From NCBI RefSeq assembly GCF_001641695.1, contig NZ_LSEF01000008.1, forward strand, positions 71,212-119,259: a stretch of DNA of 48,048 bases, in the 5' to 3' direction. The DNA is from Bradyrhizobium neotropicale. GTDB lineage: Bacteria; Pseudomonadota; Alphaproteobacteria; Rhizobiales; Xanthobacteraceae. A model generated the notes under the pieces. That model searched no databases. It worked only from the letters and a program-made list of their open reading frames with translations, and was not told the DNA's origin. Of the stretch, positions 1 to 7,948 are shown one piece after another; position 1 is the first letter of the stretch; each line of letters opens with the position of its first letter. Made by a program: the position numbers and the translations under genes.

Positions 1-10
1 GAGCCGCTGG

Positions 11-469
11 TCAGAGCGTGTCCAGATGGAAGTCCACGCCTCCACCCCATGCGAAGTTGCCGTCTCCGCCGTGGCCGCCGATACCGGCCGCGACTTCCTG
101 GTGCTGGTCCACCATGAGCTTGTTGATCTGAGTGGCGTCCGTATTGGCGTATACCTTGGTGGTATCGTGGCCGCTGTAGGACTTCTGGCTTCCGTTCGAC
201 TCCGCGTCTCCGCCATGGGCCTTGGAAAGCAATGAGGCCTTAGCGTTTGCGCCTCCGGCGTCCCAATCCGCCGTCTGTTTGACGTGATCGCCGGTGCTCA
301 CATGCACATCGGCACCGTCGGCCTTGTTGGTTGGATCGAAGTTGAGAGTCGGCTTGCTGATGATGGCTCCCTTGAAAGTGCCGTCGCCGCCATTTCCGGC
401 ACTTTGACCGCCGGTGTTGATCGATTTGAAGTCGATCGTGTCCGTGATGTTGATTGCCTTTGGCAACAT
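11..469 (-). CDS. Glycine-rich single-unit repeat protein, function unknown
   Basis: I do not recognise a named family. The 152-aa product starts at an ATG preceded by GGAGG (revcomp of 471-480), which is better supported than the upstream start at 694. Residues 24-32 (AGNGGDGTF) and about 120-143 (VDQHQE...GIGGHGGDGNFAWGG) match the beginning and end of the repeat unit found four times in the next gene upstream (719-2116). Here one unit is split by a Lys/Asp/Ser-rich insert. There is no signal peptide, transmembrane segment or cysteine. The protein ends in a short hydrophobic tail (FHLDTL). Shared motifs and strand suggest co-function with 719-2116, although a 249-bp gap separates them. A surface or secreted structural role is possible but not shown. 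Confidence 0.75.
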   Translation of the reverse strand: MLPKAINITDTIDFKSINTGGQSAGNGGDGTFKGAIISKPTLNFDPTNKADGADVHVSTGDHVKQTADWDAGGANAKASLLSKAHGGDAESNGSQKSYSGHDTTKVYANTDATQINKLMVDQHQEVAAGIGGHGGDGNFAWGGGVDFHLDTL

Positions 470-718
470 TTGAGGCCTCCGTCGTTCTGTTGTTGTCGTG
501 CAGCATCCATCCCAAGCAGGCGGACGCGCACGGCAAGTCTGATCCGCCCGCGCGCGAGGGCGATAGATGTCAAATCGGACACCATCCGGTTTGGTGGGCC
601 TACGTACGAAAGTACGACATTCGTCAGGGGAGGGCGCCTCGGTGCGGGCTTTGCATGCGAAGAGTGGCGACTGCGCCTGCCGCCATGCGATCAATCCTGC
701 GAGCGGTGCGACGTTTCG

Positions 719-2116
719 CTATGCCACCAGGTGAAGGTCCGACAAGAGATGCGCCGCGTCGCCGCCCAGCGCGAGATTGCCGTGGCCGCCGTCGCCGCCA
801 ACTCCGGCGATCTGGACCGCACTCTGGTCGATGTGCACGTTGTTGACCTGATCGGCCACGGCCGTCGAATGTGGACCTGCGATTGCGATGTTGATGGGTG
901 TATAGATCGCGACGCTGACATCGACCAGACTGCCCGCAAAATAGCCGTTGCCGCCATTGCCTGCGCTGTTCGAACCAGTCGCGATCGTGTCGGAGCCGCC
1001 CCACAGATTATGGGAGAGAAGGTTTGCATGGCTGCCGGCTGCGGCGTTGTCGTTGCCGCCGTGCCCGCCAATGCCGGCGATCTGAACCGCGGATTGATCC
1101 ACGGAGACATCATTTGTCTGGACCGCATAAGCGCTGGAGCCATAGCCCGCGACCGCGATGTTGATCGGGTTGTACAGTACGAACGAGGTATGGACGAGCT
1201 CGCCGTAAAACGCGCCGTCACCGCCATTGCCGGCCTGATTGCCGCCGGTTTGAACGTCCCAGGCGCTCGCTCCGTGGCTTGATCCCCAACTGGGGTCGAG
1301 CGTGAGGATGCTACCGCCGGCGGCCACATTGCCATGTCCGCCACTCCCGCCGACGCCCGCGATCTGCGTGACCGATTGATTGATGTCGACCGTGTTCGAT
1401 TGACTTGCGTGAGCAGAGCCGCCCGAACTCGCCAATGCAATGTTGATCGGATGATAGATCACCACGGGAGCGTCCACCAACGCACCCGAGAAATAGCCGC
1501 TGCCGCCGTTACCGGCACTGTTGTCGCCGCTCGCGATCAAGCCGGCGCCCGCGGAACTACTGACGCTCCCTCCCGACGCAATGTTGTCGTTGCCGCCATG
1601 TCCGCCGACACCGGCCATCTGAAAGGCGGATTGATCGACATTCAGATTGTTGGACTGGCTGGCGAGGGCGACCGATCCGTATCCCGAACTCACCGAGATG
1701 TTGATGGGTTCATAGATGAGCAGGGACGCGTGAATGATGCCCCCGTAAAAGTAGCCGTCTCCGCCGTTCCCGGCCGTGTTCGCCCCGCTCTCGATCGTGG
1801 CAGTGCCCATCCCGGGGTGGGATGCGCCAGAAGCGGACTCGGTGGCCGAAGAATGCTGGCCCGTCGCGGCGTGGTGGCCGCCCGTGCCGACCGCCGCTGT
1901 GGTGGGGTGTTCGGATTGAATTGGGCCAGAGTCATGGAGCGGGGAATGGGCGCTCACCGGCCGCGCTCCAAGATCTCCGAAAGAGCCTGGACTATGGATC
2001 AGCGGTGCCGGCCCCGGTTCGTCATCAGCATCGTACCCATCGTGGTGATGGGAGGCGTGATGATGCAGCCGGATTCCATCCGACATCAGCGAAAAATCCA
2101 TCGAAGCCTTCCTCAT
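719..2116 (-). CDS. Four-repeat glycine-rich protein, putative surface/secreted structural protein
   Basis: This 465-aa protein of unrecognised family has a His/Asp/Pro-rich head (about residues 1-110, with HHHASHHHD near 18-26). Four tandem units of about 86-94 residues follow, starting near 115, 201, 295 and 385. Each unit reads AGNGGxGYF, a short hydrophobic stretch, IYxPINI, a variable Ser/Ala segment, then DQSAxQIAGxGGxGGxxNxAxGG. The alternation of Gly-rich turns with short beta-prone strands suggests a beta-solenoid. It lacks RTX nonapeptides (GGxGxDxxx), signal peptide and cysteines. The C-terminus is hydrophobic (LSDLHLVA), which would allow type I secretion, but no transporter is nearby. 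Start chosen at 2116 (GGAG 8 nt upstream); an ATG at 2101 with AGGAAGG is equally possible. Confidence 0.8.
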   Translation of the reverse strand: MRKASMDFSLMSDGIRLHHHASHHHDGYDADDEPGPAPLIHSPGSFGDLGARPVSAHSPLHDSGPIQSEHPTTAAVGTGGHHAATGQHSSATESASGASHPGMGTATIESGANTAGNGGDGYFYGGIIHASLLIYEPINISVSSGYGSVALASQSNNLNVDQSAFQMAGVGGHGGNDNIASGGSVSSSAGAGLIASGDNSAGNGGSGYFSGALVDAPVVIYHPINIALASSGGSAHASQSNTVDINQSVTQIAGVGGSGGHGNVAAGGSILTLDPSWGSSHGASAWDVQTGGNQAGNGGDGAFYGELVHTSFVLYNPINIAVAGYGSSAYAVQTNDVSVDQSAVQIAGIGGHGGNDNAAAGSHANLLSHNLWGGSDTIATGSNSAGNGGNGYFAGSLVDVSVAIYTPINIAIAGPHSTAVADQVNNVHIDQSAVQIAGVGGDGGHGNLALGGDAAHLLSDLHLVA

Positions 2117-2318
2117 CACAATCGCTCCGTGCAATCGGACGGGTTCCGCACTCCGGACAGAATGTCATCCCGGGAAGGTCGAAAGCCCAGTCGTCAGTTC
2201 GGACATGACCCTTCGTGCGGCAGCCGTAACATCGGCTATATCCTTTCGGGTACCACCACAGCCTTTGTAACGTTGCGCAAGTCGATGCTGGAATCGGGAT
2301 CGCCTCCTCAATCGCCAT
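2025..2318 (-). CDS. Possible small zinc-ribbon protein (overlaps next gene)
   Basis: This 97-codon ORF begins at an ATG and encodes two CxxC pairs (CYGC and CPEC) about 22 residues apart, embedded in aromatic-rich sequence (LQRLWWYPKGYSRC). That pattern is typical of a zinc ribbon and unusual for an accidental frame in GC-rich DNA. Its last third overlaps the start of the repeat-protein gene (2116) in another frame by about 90 nt, and the predicted tail there looks less protein-like. It could be a real small gene whose C-terminus is read through the neighbour's leader, or a decaying gene. The ribosome site (GGTGA) is weak. Family not recognised. Confidence 0.4.
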   Translation of the reverse strand: MAIEEAIPIPASTCATLQRLWWYPKGYSRCYGCRTKGHVRTDDWAFDLPGMTFCPECGTRPIARSDCDEEGFDGFFADVGWNPAASSRLPSPRWVRC

Positions 2319-2360
2319 TCGATCACCACGAACCGGCGCGTCTTCTCGCGCTCTCGCGAA

Positions 2361-2390
2361 AACAAAAGGCCCCGGCGTCGACCGGGCCCT
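2361..2390 (-). terminator. Rho-independent-like terminator, minus direction
   Basis: Read on the minus strand, GGGCCCGG and CCGGGGCC form a stem around a short loop, followed by TTTTGTT. It lies 38 nt beyond the small ORF at 2428-2550 and could also end a long 3' tail from the gene at 2669-3076. Confidence 0.55.
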
Positions 2391-2427
2391 TATAAGGGCA
2401 GTAGCCCATCGACGTTTGCGGGCCTGA

Positions 2428-2550
2428 CTATGCTACTTCGGCAAAACTCGCTCCGCCAAGATTAGGACTGGTTTGGGCTAAAAAGGCGAAGAGCTCAGCG
2501 GACCTCAATGAACGCCGAGCCACTTCGCTGATGGGCCCGGAAGCGGTCAT
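2428..2550 (-). CDS. Tentative 40-codon small ORF before a terminator
   Basis: Hand translation of the minus strand gives an uninterrupted 40-aa reading frame from ATG (2550) to TAG, beginning MTASGPISEVARR and ending GGASFAEVA. It sits alone in a 290-bp interval and is followed by the hairpin/T-run at 2361-2390, which suggests the stretch is transcribed. No good Shine-Dalgarno lies at the usual spacing (a GGAGG is about 25 nt upstream). It could be a small protein, a small RNA, or chance; I recognise no family. Confidence 0.22.
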   Translation of the reverse strand: MTASGPISEVARRSLRSAELFAFLAQTSPNLGGASFAEVA

Positions 2551-2618
2551 CAACTAGCAGACAAGCGCCTGCCTGCCTCCATGCTGGCCCTCTCAGGACG
2601 AGAGCCTCGGTGCGGTAT

Positions 2619-2650
2619 GAATCAGGCGGCCCCTTGGGGCCGCCTGATTC
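2619..2650. terminator. Perfect 15-bp hairpin after the 2669-3076 gene
   Basis: GAATCAGGCGGCCCC and its exact reverse complement are separated by two bases, starting 18 nt past the stop of the exported-protein gene. It lacks a T-run, so it may be a stabilising or Rho-assisted 3' end rather than a classic intrinsic terminator. Confidence 0.5.
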
Positions 2651-2668
2651 AGCCTCGGAGCGGATGAT

Positions 2669-3076
2669 CTATTGGCAGAGATGCTGGAGACCGTCAGCGC
2701 CCTTGTAATAGGTGCCGGGCCTGCAGACGATGCCGTTGCGGGCAGCATACGTGCTCCAGTTGCCGTACCAGCCGTTCTCGCCGTACATGCCGTTCCAGCC
2801 GGTGCCGCCGTACATGGCGTAGGAATTGCCCCAGCCGCCGGCGGTCGCGGGCGCCGCCGCAGGCGCGCGATACACCGATCGCCGAATTGGCGCCCGATAT
2901 CGATAGATGGGGGTAGACCCGGTTCCAAGACCCGTGCAATTGGCGAATTCAGCTTGGCATTCGTCCGGATTGGAGAGGGACGCCTGCGCCAGTGCGGCAG
3001 AGCTGGACAGGGCGGATGCCGCAATCACGATCGAGAAGGCGCAAGCAGCTAGGGCAACCTTTCTTACATGCTTCAT
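2669..3076 (-). CDS. Small exported protein, Gly/Tyr/Trp-rich, four cysteines
   Basis: The 135-aa product starts at an ATG preceded by GGAGA (6 nt). Residues 1-31 form a clear Sec signal peptide (MKHVRKVALAACAF... ending ALAQA), so the mature protein is periplasmic or secreted. The mature part has two cysteines close together near its start (DEC, NC) and two near the end (GIVC, HLC), consistent with two disulfides. They flank a middle rich in Arg/Tyr and then Gly/Tyr/Trp (GGWGNSYAMYGG...). No family is recognised. The gene stands alone between hairpins on its 3' side and an intergenic region on its 5' side. A longer in-frame start at 3286 is rejected because it would bury the signal peptide. 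Confidence 0.8.
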   Translation of the reverse strand: MKHVRKVALAACAFSIVIAASALSSSAALAQASLSNPDECQAEFANCTGLGTGSTPIYRYRAPIRRSVYRAPAAAPATAGGWGNSYAMYGGTGWNGMYGENGWYGNWSTYAARNGIVCRPGTYYKGADGLQHLCQ

Positions 3077-3319
3077 AGGCTTTCTCCGTTGCACAGGAAG
3101 ACAACGTTGACACGTGTGTTGTCCGCGTTGCAACGAGGGTTGATCCATATCAACGTGTGCGATCCGCAATCCGAAATGCCGATAAAGTCTTCGTGACCCT
3201 TGTCTGTCATCTGCGAATGTGATCGCAAATTTGCATCCGGTCGCGCGACATGAAGCACGCATTGTTCGCGTCACTTGCGCGGTCACGCCAATTCAGGATG
3301 TCAGCTGCGCGCGCTGTGC

Positions 3320-4081
3320 TCAGGGCGGCAGGAATGCTGCTGCCCGCTCGAGCTGGTCGACCGGCGCAGCTTCGGTGGGCCGCTCGAACACCAGGCGCGA
3401 GGTCGCTGATATTGCAGCGTCTGCACTGCCATCCTGGCCGATGAGGATAAGGCCGGCTCCGCCATTGGCGACAGTCAGAATGATCTCCTCGCCGCTCCAG
3501 GTCTTGATCGAGTCCATTCCGATGATGAGAAATTCACCCGTGGGCTGGTCAAGATATTGAAGCCTCAATTGAGGGCCGATCTCCGCTGGAGCGATCCCAA
3601 AACCCAGCCGCTTGGCGCGCGCGTAAATTGAGGCCAAGGTCACGGTATCCGTCTTGAAGCCGAGCTCTGCCGCCGAAACCGTGACAAGCTCGACGTTCTT
3701 TTTCCTGGAGCTGACGATAAAGGCCGGTCGTGCGAGGACTTCCTCAGCCGATCCTCCGACATGGCAGCCGTTTGCATCCAGGGCATTACGAAGGGTGAGC
3801 GAATTCGAAAAATTACCGAGCGTGATTTTCTTCCATGCCGGTGGATCGACGACGGATCTGATCGGCGTGACCGGCGCATGAGCTGAGGAGGCCGGCTTCA
3901 GCTTCAATTGTTTCTGCAACACATCTCGCGCGCTGCATTGCGCGCGAGATTCAGTCGCGAACTGGAATATGCACACCGCGCAGAACATCGCGATCAAGAG
4001 AGGATGTTTGCGATGATGTGCTGCTGTCGAACGATGTTGTCGCGCCCGACAGGCAAATCGCTGATAAAAACTTTGGTCCAT
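3320..4081 (-). CDS. Exported hypothetical protein
   Basis: The 253-aa product starts at an ATG preceded by GAGAGG (5 nt). A basic N-terminus (residues 1-26) is followed by a hydrophobic core (LLIAMFCAVCIFQF) and a cleavage-like site near residue 47 (SRA/QC), so the mature protein is probably periplasmic. The rest is a soluble mixed alpha/beta sequence without motifs I can name, ending in an acidic/hydrophobic segment. There is an SCG-like pair (NGCHVGG) that could disulfide with the Cys after the cleavage site. Function unknown; no operon partner. Confidence 0.7.
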   Translation of the reverse strand: MDQSFYQRFACRARQHRSTAAHHRKHPLLIAMFCAVCIFQFATESRAQCSARDVLQKQLKLKPASSAHAPVTPIRSVVDPPAWKKITLGNFSNSLTLRNALDANGCHVGGSAEEVLARPAFIVSSRKKNVELVTVSAAELGFKTDTVTLASIYARAKRLGFGIAPAEIGPQLRLQYLDQPTGEFLIIGMDSIKTWSGEEIILTVANGGAGLILIGQDGSADAAISATSRLVFERPTEAAPVDQLERAAAFLPP

Positions 4082-4371
4082 TGCAACCTCTCGCGTGAGG
4101 CGCGGACAAAATGAATTACGAAGCGCTTTTCAATATCGGCGGCCAGTCCGCGTCGTAACGGACCTCTGGAAACGGCTGTCAGCTTAAACCCGATCGCGAG
4201 CGTGAGCATCGGAAATTTCGGGAGAGGCACAGAGAGTCTATCGGGCAAGCATGCTGACGGAGCTCGCACACGCCGGTGCGCTAGCACCGTTCGAATACCG
4301 CGCACGCTTTGATGAGCACCTTCCCCCGTGAGGGAGAAGGGAAGGGGCCAAGTGTCGGCCGAGTGTCCGCC
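4082..4371. other. Intergenic, palindromic element near 4319-4345
   Basis: No convincing gene. Near the TRAP gene end, CCTTCCCC and GGGAAGG flank a short GTGAGGGAG core, forming an imperfect hairpin that could be the 3' end of the TRAP transcript or a dispersed extragenic repeat. Confidence 0.4.
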
Positions 4372-5976
4372 TTACTTCTGCGGCGGTCCCAGATCCAGCG
4401 GCGGCAGGTCGATCTGCGGCACCTCGATCTTGACCTTGTCGAGGTCGACGTTGAGCGGCTTGTCGAGCAGGCCCGTCACCACGGACGGGAAGACGATCAC
4501 GAGCAGCACCATGATCATCTGCAAACCGATCCAGGGCACCGCGCCCCAATAGATGTCGGAGCTCTTCACCGAGCGCGGCGCGACGCCGCGCAGGTAGAAC
4601 AGCGCGAAGCCGAATGGCGGATGCAGGAACGAGGTCTGCATGTTCACGCAGAGCATCACGCCGAACCAGATCAGGGCGGCATCCGGGCCGACCACCGGCG
4701 CCAGTACCTTCTGCGCGATCGGCGCGATCATCGGCAGGATGATGAAGGCGATCTCGAAGAAGTCGAGGAAGAACGCGACGAAGAAGATGAAGAGATTGAT
4801 GAAGATCAGGAAGCCCCAGACGCCGCCGGGCAGCGAGGTGAGCAGGTGCTCGAGCCAGACGCCGCCGTTGCATCCCAGGAACACGATCGAGAAGCAGGTC
4901 GAGCCGATCAGGATGAAGGTGACCATGCAGGTGATGCGCATGGTCGTCTCGTAGCCCTGCTTGATCAGGTCGCGCAGGTCCGGGATGCGGGCCGCTTCGA
5001 TGCAGATCCAGGCGACCGCGAGATAGGTGATCGCATAGGCGAACTTGAAGACGATGTTCTCGCTGTAGAGCATCGCGATGATCGTGCCGATGCCGGCGGT
5101 GATCACACCGATGATCAGGATCTTGCGCCCCGCGGAGGAGAAGTCCTTGTGGTGGATGGCGGCGAGAACGATGGCGCCGACCGCACCCATCGCGCCGGCT
5201 TCGGTCGGGGTCGCAAGGCCCAGCATCATGGTCCCGAGCACGACGAAGATCAGGACGGCGGAGGGGATGATGCCGAGCAGGCATTTCCGCCAGAGCGGCC
5301 ACCCGGTCAGGGTGCGCGCCTCCTTGGGGACCGCAGGAACATGGCTCGGCTTGATGAGGCCGAGCACGAAGGTGTAGCCGGCGAACAGGATGATCTGGAA
5401 GATCGAGGGGCCCCAGGCGCCGAGATACATGTCACCGACGGACTTGCCGAGCTGGTCGGCGAGCACGATCAGCACGAGCGAGGGCGGAACAAGCTGCGTG
5501 ATGGTGCCGGAGGCCGCCAGCACGCCGGTGATGTAGCGGATGTTGTAGCCGTAGCGAATCATCACCGGCATCGAGATCAGCGCCATGGCGATGACCTGCG
5601 CCGCCACCGTGCCTGTGATGGCGCCGAGGATGAAGCCGACGATGATGACGGAGTAGCCGAGGCCGCCGCGGATCGGGCCGAACAGCTGGCCCATGGAATC
5701 CAGCATGTCCTCGGCAAGCCCGCATCGCTCGAGCACCGCTCCCATGAAGGTGAAGAAGGGAATCGCGAGCAGGAGCTCGTTGGAGAGCACGCTGCCGAAT
5801 ACGCGGCCCGGAATCGCCTGGAGGAAGTTCAGGTCGAAGAAGCCGAGATGGATCGCGAGAAACCCGAAGGAGAGGCCGAGCGCCGCCAAGGTGAAGGCGA
5901 CGGGATACCCAATCAGCATCGCCAGAACCAGGCCGCCGAACATCAACGGCGGCATCATCTCCAGCGTAATGGTCAT
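4372..5976 (-). CDS. TRAP transporter large permease (DctM family)
   Basis: This is the multi-spanning subunit of a tripartite ATP-independent periplasmic transporter, which imports organic acids or similar solutes with a sodium or proton gradient. The 534-aa protein is hydrophobic almost throughout. It carries DctM-like segments such as ELLLAIPFFTFMGAVLERCG (near 67-87), GTVAAQVIAMALISMPVM, ATPTEAGAMGAVGA and, near the end, FLHPPFGFALFYLRG. It is about 100 residues longer than typical DctM because of extra membrane segments in the middle and a hydrophilic Asp/Lys/Pro tail, as in the long-subunit branch of the family. Its start overlaps the stop of the small subunit by 4 nt. Substrate cannot be told from sequence. 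Confidence 0.93.
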   Translation of the reverse strand: MTITLEMMPPLMFGGLVLAMLIGYPVAFTLAALGLSFGFLAIHLGFFDLNFLQAIPGRVFGSVLSNELLLAIPFFTFMGAVLERCGLAEDMLDSMGQLFGPIRGGLGYSVIIVGFILGAITGTVAAQVIAMALISMPVMIRYGYNIRYITGVLAASGTITQLVPPSLVLIVLADQLGKSVGDMYLGAWGPSIFQIILFAGYTFVLGLIKPSHVPAVPKEARTLTGWPLWRKCLLGIIPSAVLIFVVLGTMMLGLATPTEAGAMGAVGAIVLAAIHHKDFSSAGRKILIIGVITAGIGTIIAMLYSENIVFKFAYAITYLAVAWICIEAARIPDLRDLIKQGYETTMRITCMVTFILIGSTCFSIVFLGCNGGVWLEHLLTSLPGGVWGFLIFINLFIFFVAFFLDFFEIAFIILPMIAPIAQKVLAPVVGPDAALIWFGVMLCVNMQTSFLHPPFGFALFYLRGVAPRSVKSSDIYWGAVPWIGLQMIMVLLVIVFPSVVTGLLDKPLNVDLDKVKIEVPQIDLPPLDLGPPQK

Positions 5977-6512
5977 TGGGTCGGCCTCTCATACTTGGCG
6001 TCGATCGTCACGTAGCCCTGGAGAGCCGCGATACGCTTGATAACTTCGGATACACCCTGCAGCGCCAGCATGACGAAGCCTGCGGGGATGACGAACTTGA
6101 TCGGCCAGCGGAGCAGACCGCCGGCATTGCCGGACATCTCGCCGACGTCATAGGCCTGCATGAAGAACGGCCAGGAGAGTTTGGCCAGCAGCAGGCAGGA
6201 GGGGATCAGGAAGAAGAGTGTGCCGATCAGGTCGAGCCAGAGCTGGCCGCGTTCGGATAGCATCAGATAGAATATCTCGACGCGGACATGCTCGTTGCGC
6301 TTGAAGGTGTAGGATGCGCCGAACATCACGAGGACGGCGAACATGTACCATTGCAGCTCCAGCCAGCCATTCGACGAGTAGCTGAAGGCGTAGCGGATCA
6401 TGGCGTTTGCCGCGCTGACGAGGCAGGCCAGCAGCACCAGCAGATTGCAGATGTTGCCGATCTTCTCATTGAGAAGGTCGATGGCGTTACTCACCGCCAA
6501 CAATGGACGCAT
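5973..6512 (-). CDS. TRAP transporter small permease (DctQ family)
   Basis: The 179-aa protein has four hydrophobic segments (about residues 20-40, 52-70, 92-112, 140-160). It shows the DctQ signature around NGWLELQWYMFAVLVMFGASYTFKRNEHVRVEIFY, in which a membrane helix is followed by a charged loop. It should pair with the large permease in the inner membrane. The ATG overlaps the next gene as ATGA, so the two are translationally coupled. GGAGAG lies upstream of the start. No gene for the periplasmic binding protein (DctP/TAXI) lies on either side, so that component must be elsewhere. Confidence 0.92.
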   Translation of the reverse strand: MRPLLAVSNAIDLLNEKIGNICNLLVLLACLVSAANAMIRYAFSYSSNGWLELQWYMFAVLVMFGASYTFKRNEHVRVEIFYLMLSERGQLWLDLIGTLFFLIPSCLLLAKLSWPFFMQAYDVGEMSGNAGGLLRWPIKFVIPAGFVMLALQGVSEVIKRIAALQGYVTIDAKYERPTQ

Positions 6513-6805
6513 CTTAGTTCTCTCCGCCGCGGCCTGACTTCATGGGAGGCATCAGCACGCATCACTCGGCCCGCGTGCAACATGCGCGCGGCCGCACGGC
6601 CGTATTCCGGAGCGATTGCGGCGTCAGTCCTCCCCTCAATGCCTTGCCGTCTTGACCGCGACCGCCAACGGGGCGGGCCGGCTTATTGTTGCCGGGCAAG
6701 CAAAGGCGGATGCACCATTTCAGCGGGTTGCTGCGCCGTCAATCGGAAAATGGACAAATTGACGCGTCGTCAGCAGCTTAGGTTAGCGGGGCGTGCGACG
6801 AATCG
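6513..6805. other. Intergenic region between TRAP and moaA
   Basis: About 290 bp upstream of the TRAP genes and downstream of moaA. I see no ORF with protein-like content and no clear hairpin or operator; it presumably holds the TRAP promoter. Confidence 0.4.
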
Positions 6806-7840
6806 TCAGCCGCCGGTGACGCTCATGTGCCGGCTCACGCTGGGCCGGTCGTGGCGGCGATCGATGATGAAGTCGTGGCCCTTCGGCTTCAGTCCGATGG
6901 CGCGGTCGATCGCATCGGCAAGCAGCGCGTCCTCAGCCGACGCACGCAGGGGTTTGCGCAGGTCGGATGCGTCCTCGTGGCCGAGGCAGGTGTGCAGCGT
7001 TCCGGTGCAGGTGATCCGCACGCGGTTGCAGGATTCACAGAAATTGTGGGTCATCGGCGTGATGAAGCCGAGCTTGCCGCCGGTCTCCGCGACGCTGACG
7101 TAGCGCGCCGGCCCGCCGGTGGACTCCGTGAGGTCCGTCAGCGTGAACTGCTGGGCGAGCCGCGCACGCACCAGCGACAGCGGCAGATACTGGTCGATGC
7201 GCCCCGCACCGATCTCGCCCATCGGCATCACCTCGATCAGCGTCAGGCCCATGCCCTTGCCGTGGGCCCACCGCATCAGCTCGGGAATCTCGTCCTCGTT
7301 GAGGTTCTTCAGCGCCACCGCGTTGATCTTCACGGCAAGGCCCGCGGCGCGCGCCGCTTCGATGCCCTCGAGCACCTTGTCGATCTCGCCCCAGCGGGTG
7401 ATCTCGCGAAACTTTCGCGGGTCGAGCGTGTCGAGCGAGACGTTGATGCGGCGGACGCCGCAATCGGCAAGCTCCTGGGCGTATTTCGCAAGCTGCGTAC
7501 CGTTGCTGGTCAGCGTCAGCTCATGCAAGCTCCCGGTCGTCAGATGGCGCGACAGCGAGCGCACCAGCGACATCACGTTGCGGCGGACCAGCGGCTCGCC
7601 GCCGGTGAGGCGCAGCTTCCTGACGCCCTTGGCAATGAAGGCGGAGCAGAGCCGGTCGAGTTCCTCGAGTGTCAGCAAATCCGCCTTGGGCAGGAACGTC
7701 ATGTCCTCCGACATGCAGTAGAAGCAGCGCAGGTCGCAGCGGTCGGTGACGGAGACGCGCAAATAGGTGATGGTCCGTCCGAACGGATCGGTCATTGGGC
7801 TCGACAGCGCGGCGAGGGGGCTCGCAGGAGATCCGTTCAT
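6806..7840 (-). CDS. moaA: GTP 3',8-cyclase MoaA (molybdenum cofactor biosynthesis)
   Basis: MoaA is a radical-SAM enzyme that rearranges GTP to 3',8-cyclo-7,8-dihydro-GTP in the first step of molybdopterin synthesis. The 344-aa protein has the SAM cluster motif CxxxCxxC (Cys35, Cys39, Cys42), the GGEP-type SAM contact (TGGEPLVRR near 79-87), and the C-terminal cluster ligands Cys268, Cys271 and Cys285 in FCESCNRVR...TLHTCLG. It ends with the GG pair needed in this family. Length is normal. AAGG lies 8 nt before the ATG. No other moa gene is adjacent; the ModE-type regulators in the window lie 18 kb away. Confidence 0.97.
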   Translation of the reverse strand: MNGSPASPLAALSSPMTDPFGRTITYLRVSVTDRCDLRCFYCMSEDMTFLPKADLLTLEELDRLCSAFIAKGVRKLRLTGGEPLVRRNVMSLVRSLSRHLTTGSLHELTLTSNGTQLAKYAQELADCGVRRINVSLDTLDPRKFREITRWGEIDKVLEGIEAARAAGLAVKINAVALKNLNEDEIPELMRWAHGKGMGLTLIEVMPMGEIGAGRIDQYLPLSLVRARLAQQFTLTDLTESTGGPARYVSVAETGGKLGFITPMTHNFCESCNRVRITCTGTLHTCLGHEDASDLRKPLRASAEDALLADAIDRAIGLKPKGHDFIIDRRHDRPSVSRHMSVTGG

Positions 7841-7948
7841 TCGATAGGCCTTGTCACTTACGGCGACGGGCGCACCTTTGCTTCAGCGGTGCTCTCCGTG
7901 CAATCTAAGCATCGGACGCGGCAAGGACAATCGTGCGCTTCACGGAGT

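Noticed and set aside
284..1282. 332-codon plus-strand frame opposite the repeat proteins
   Set aside because: Its apparent repeats (AVAAIxGxxxA, DVDRxxD) are the antisense image of the glycine-rich repeats; it has no plausible ribosome site.
719..2116. RTX toxin or adhesin
   Set aside because: The GGxGxDxxx calcium-binding nonapeptide is absent; the glycine motif here is AGNGGxGYF and GVGGxGG without the repeated Asp.
4309..6015. 568-codon plus-strand frame opposite the TRAP large permease
   Set aside because: Its translation is Asp/Glu/His/Arg/Gln-rich with no domain, as expected for the antisense of a GC-rich hydrophobic gene; the minus strand encodes a clear DctM protein.
7841..7948. 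Moco riboswitch before moaA
   Set aside because: I looked for the conserved stems and could not recognise them; the gap is also only 108 bp.
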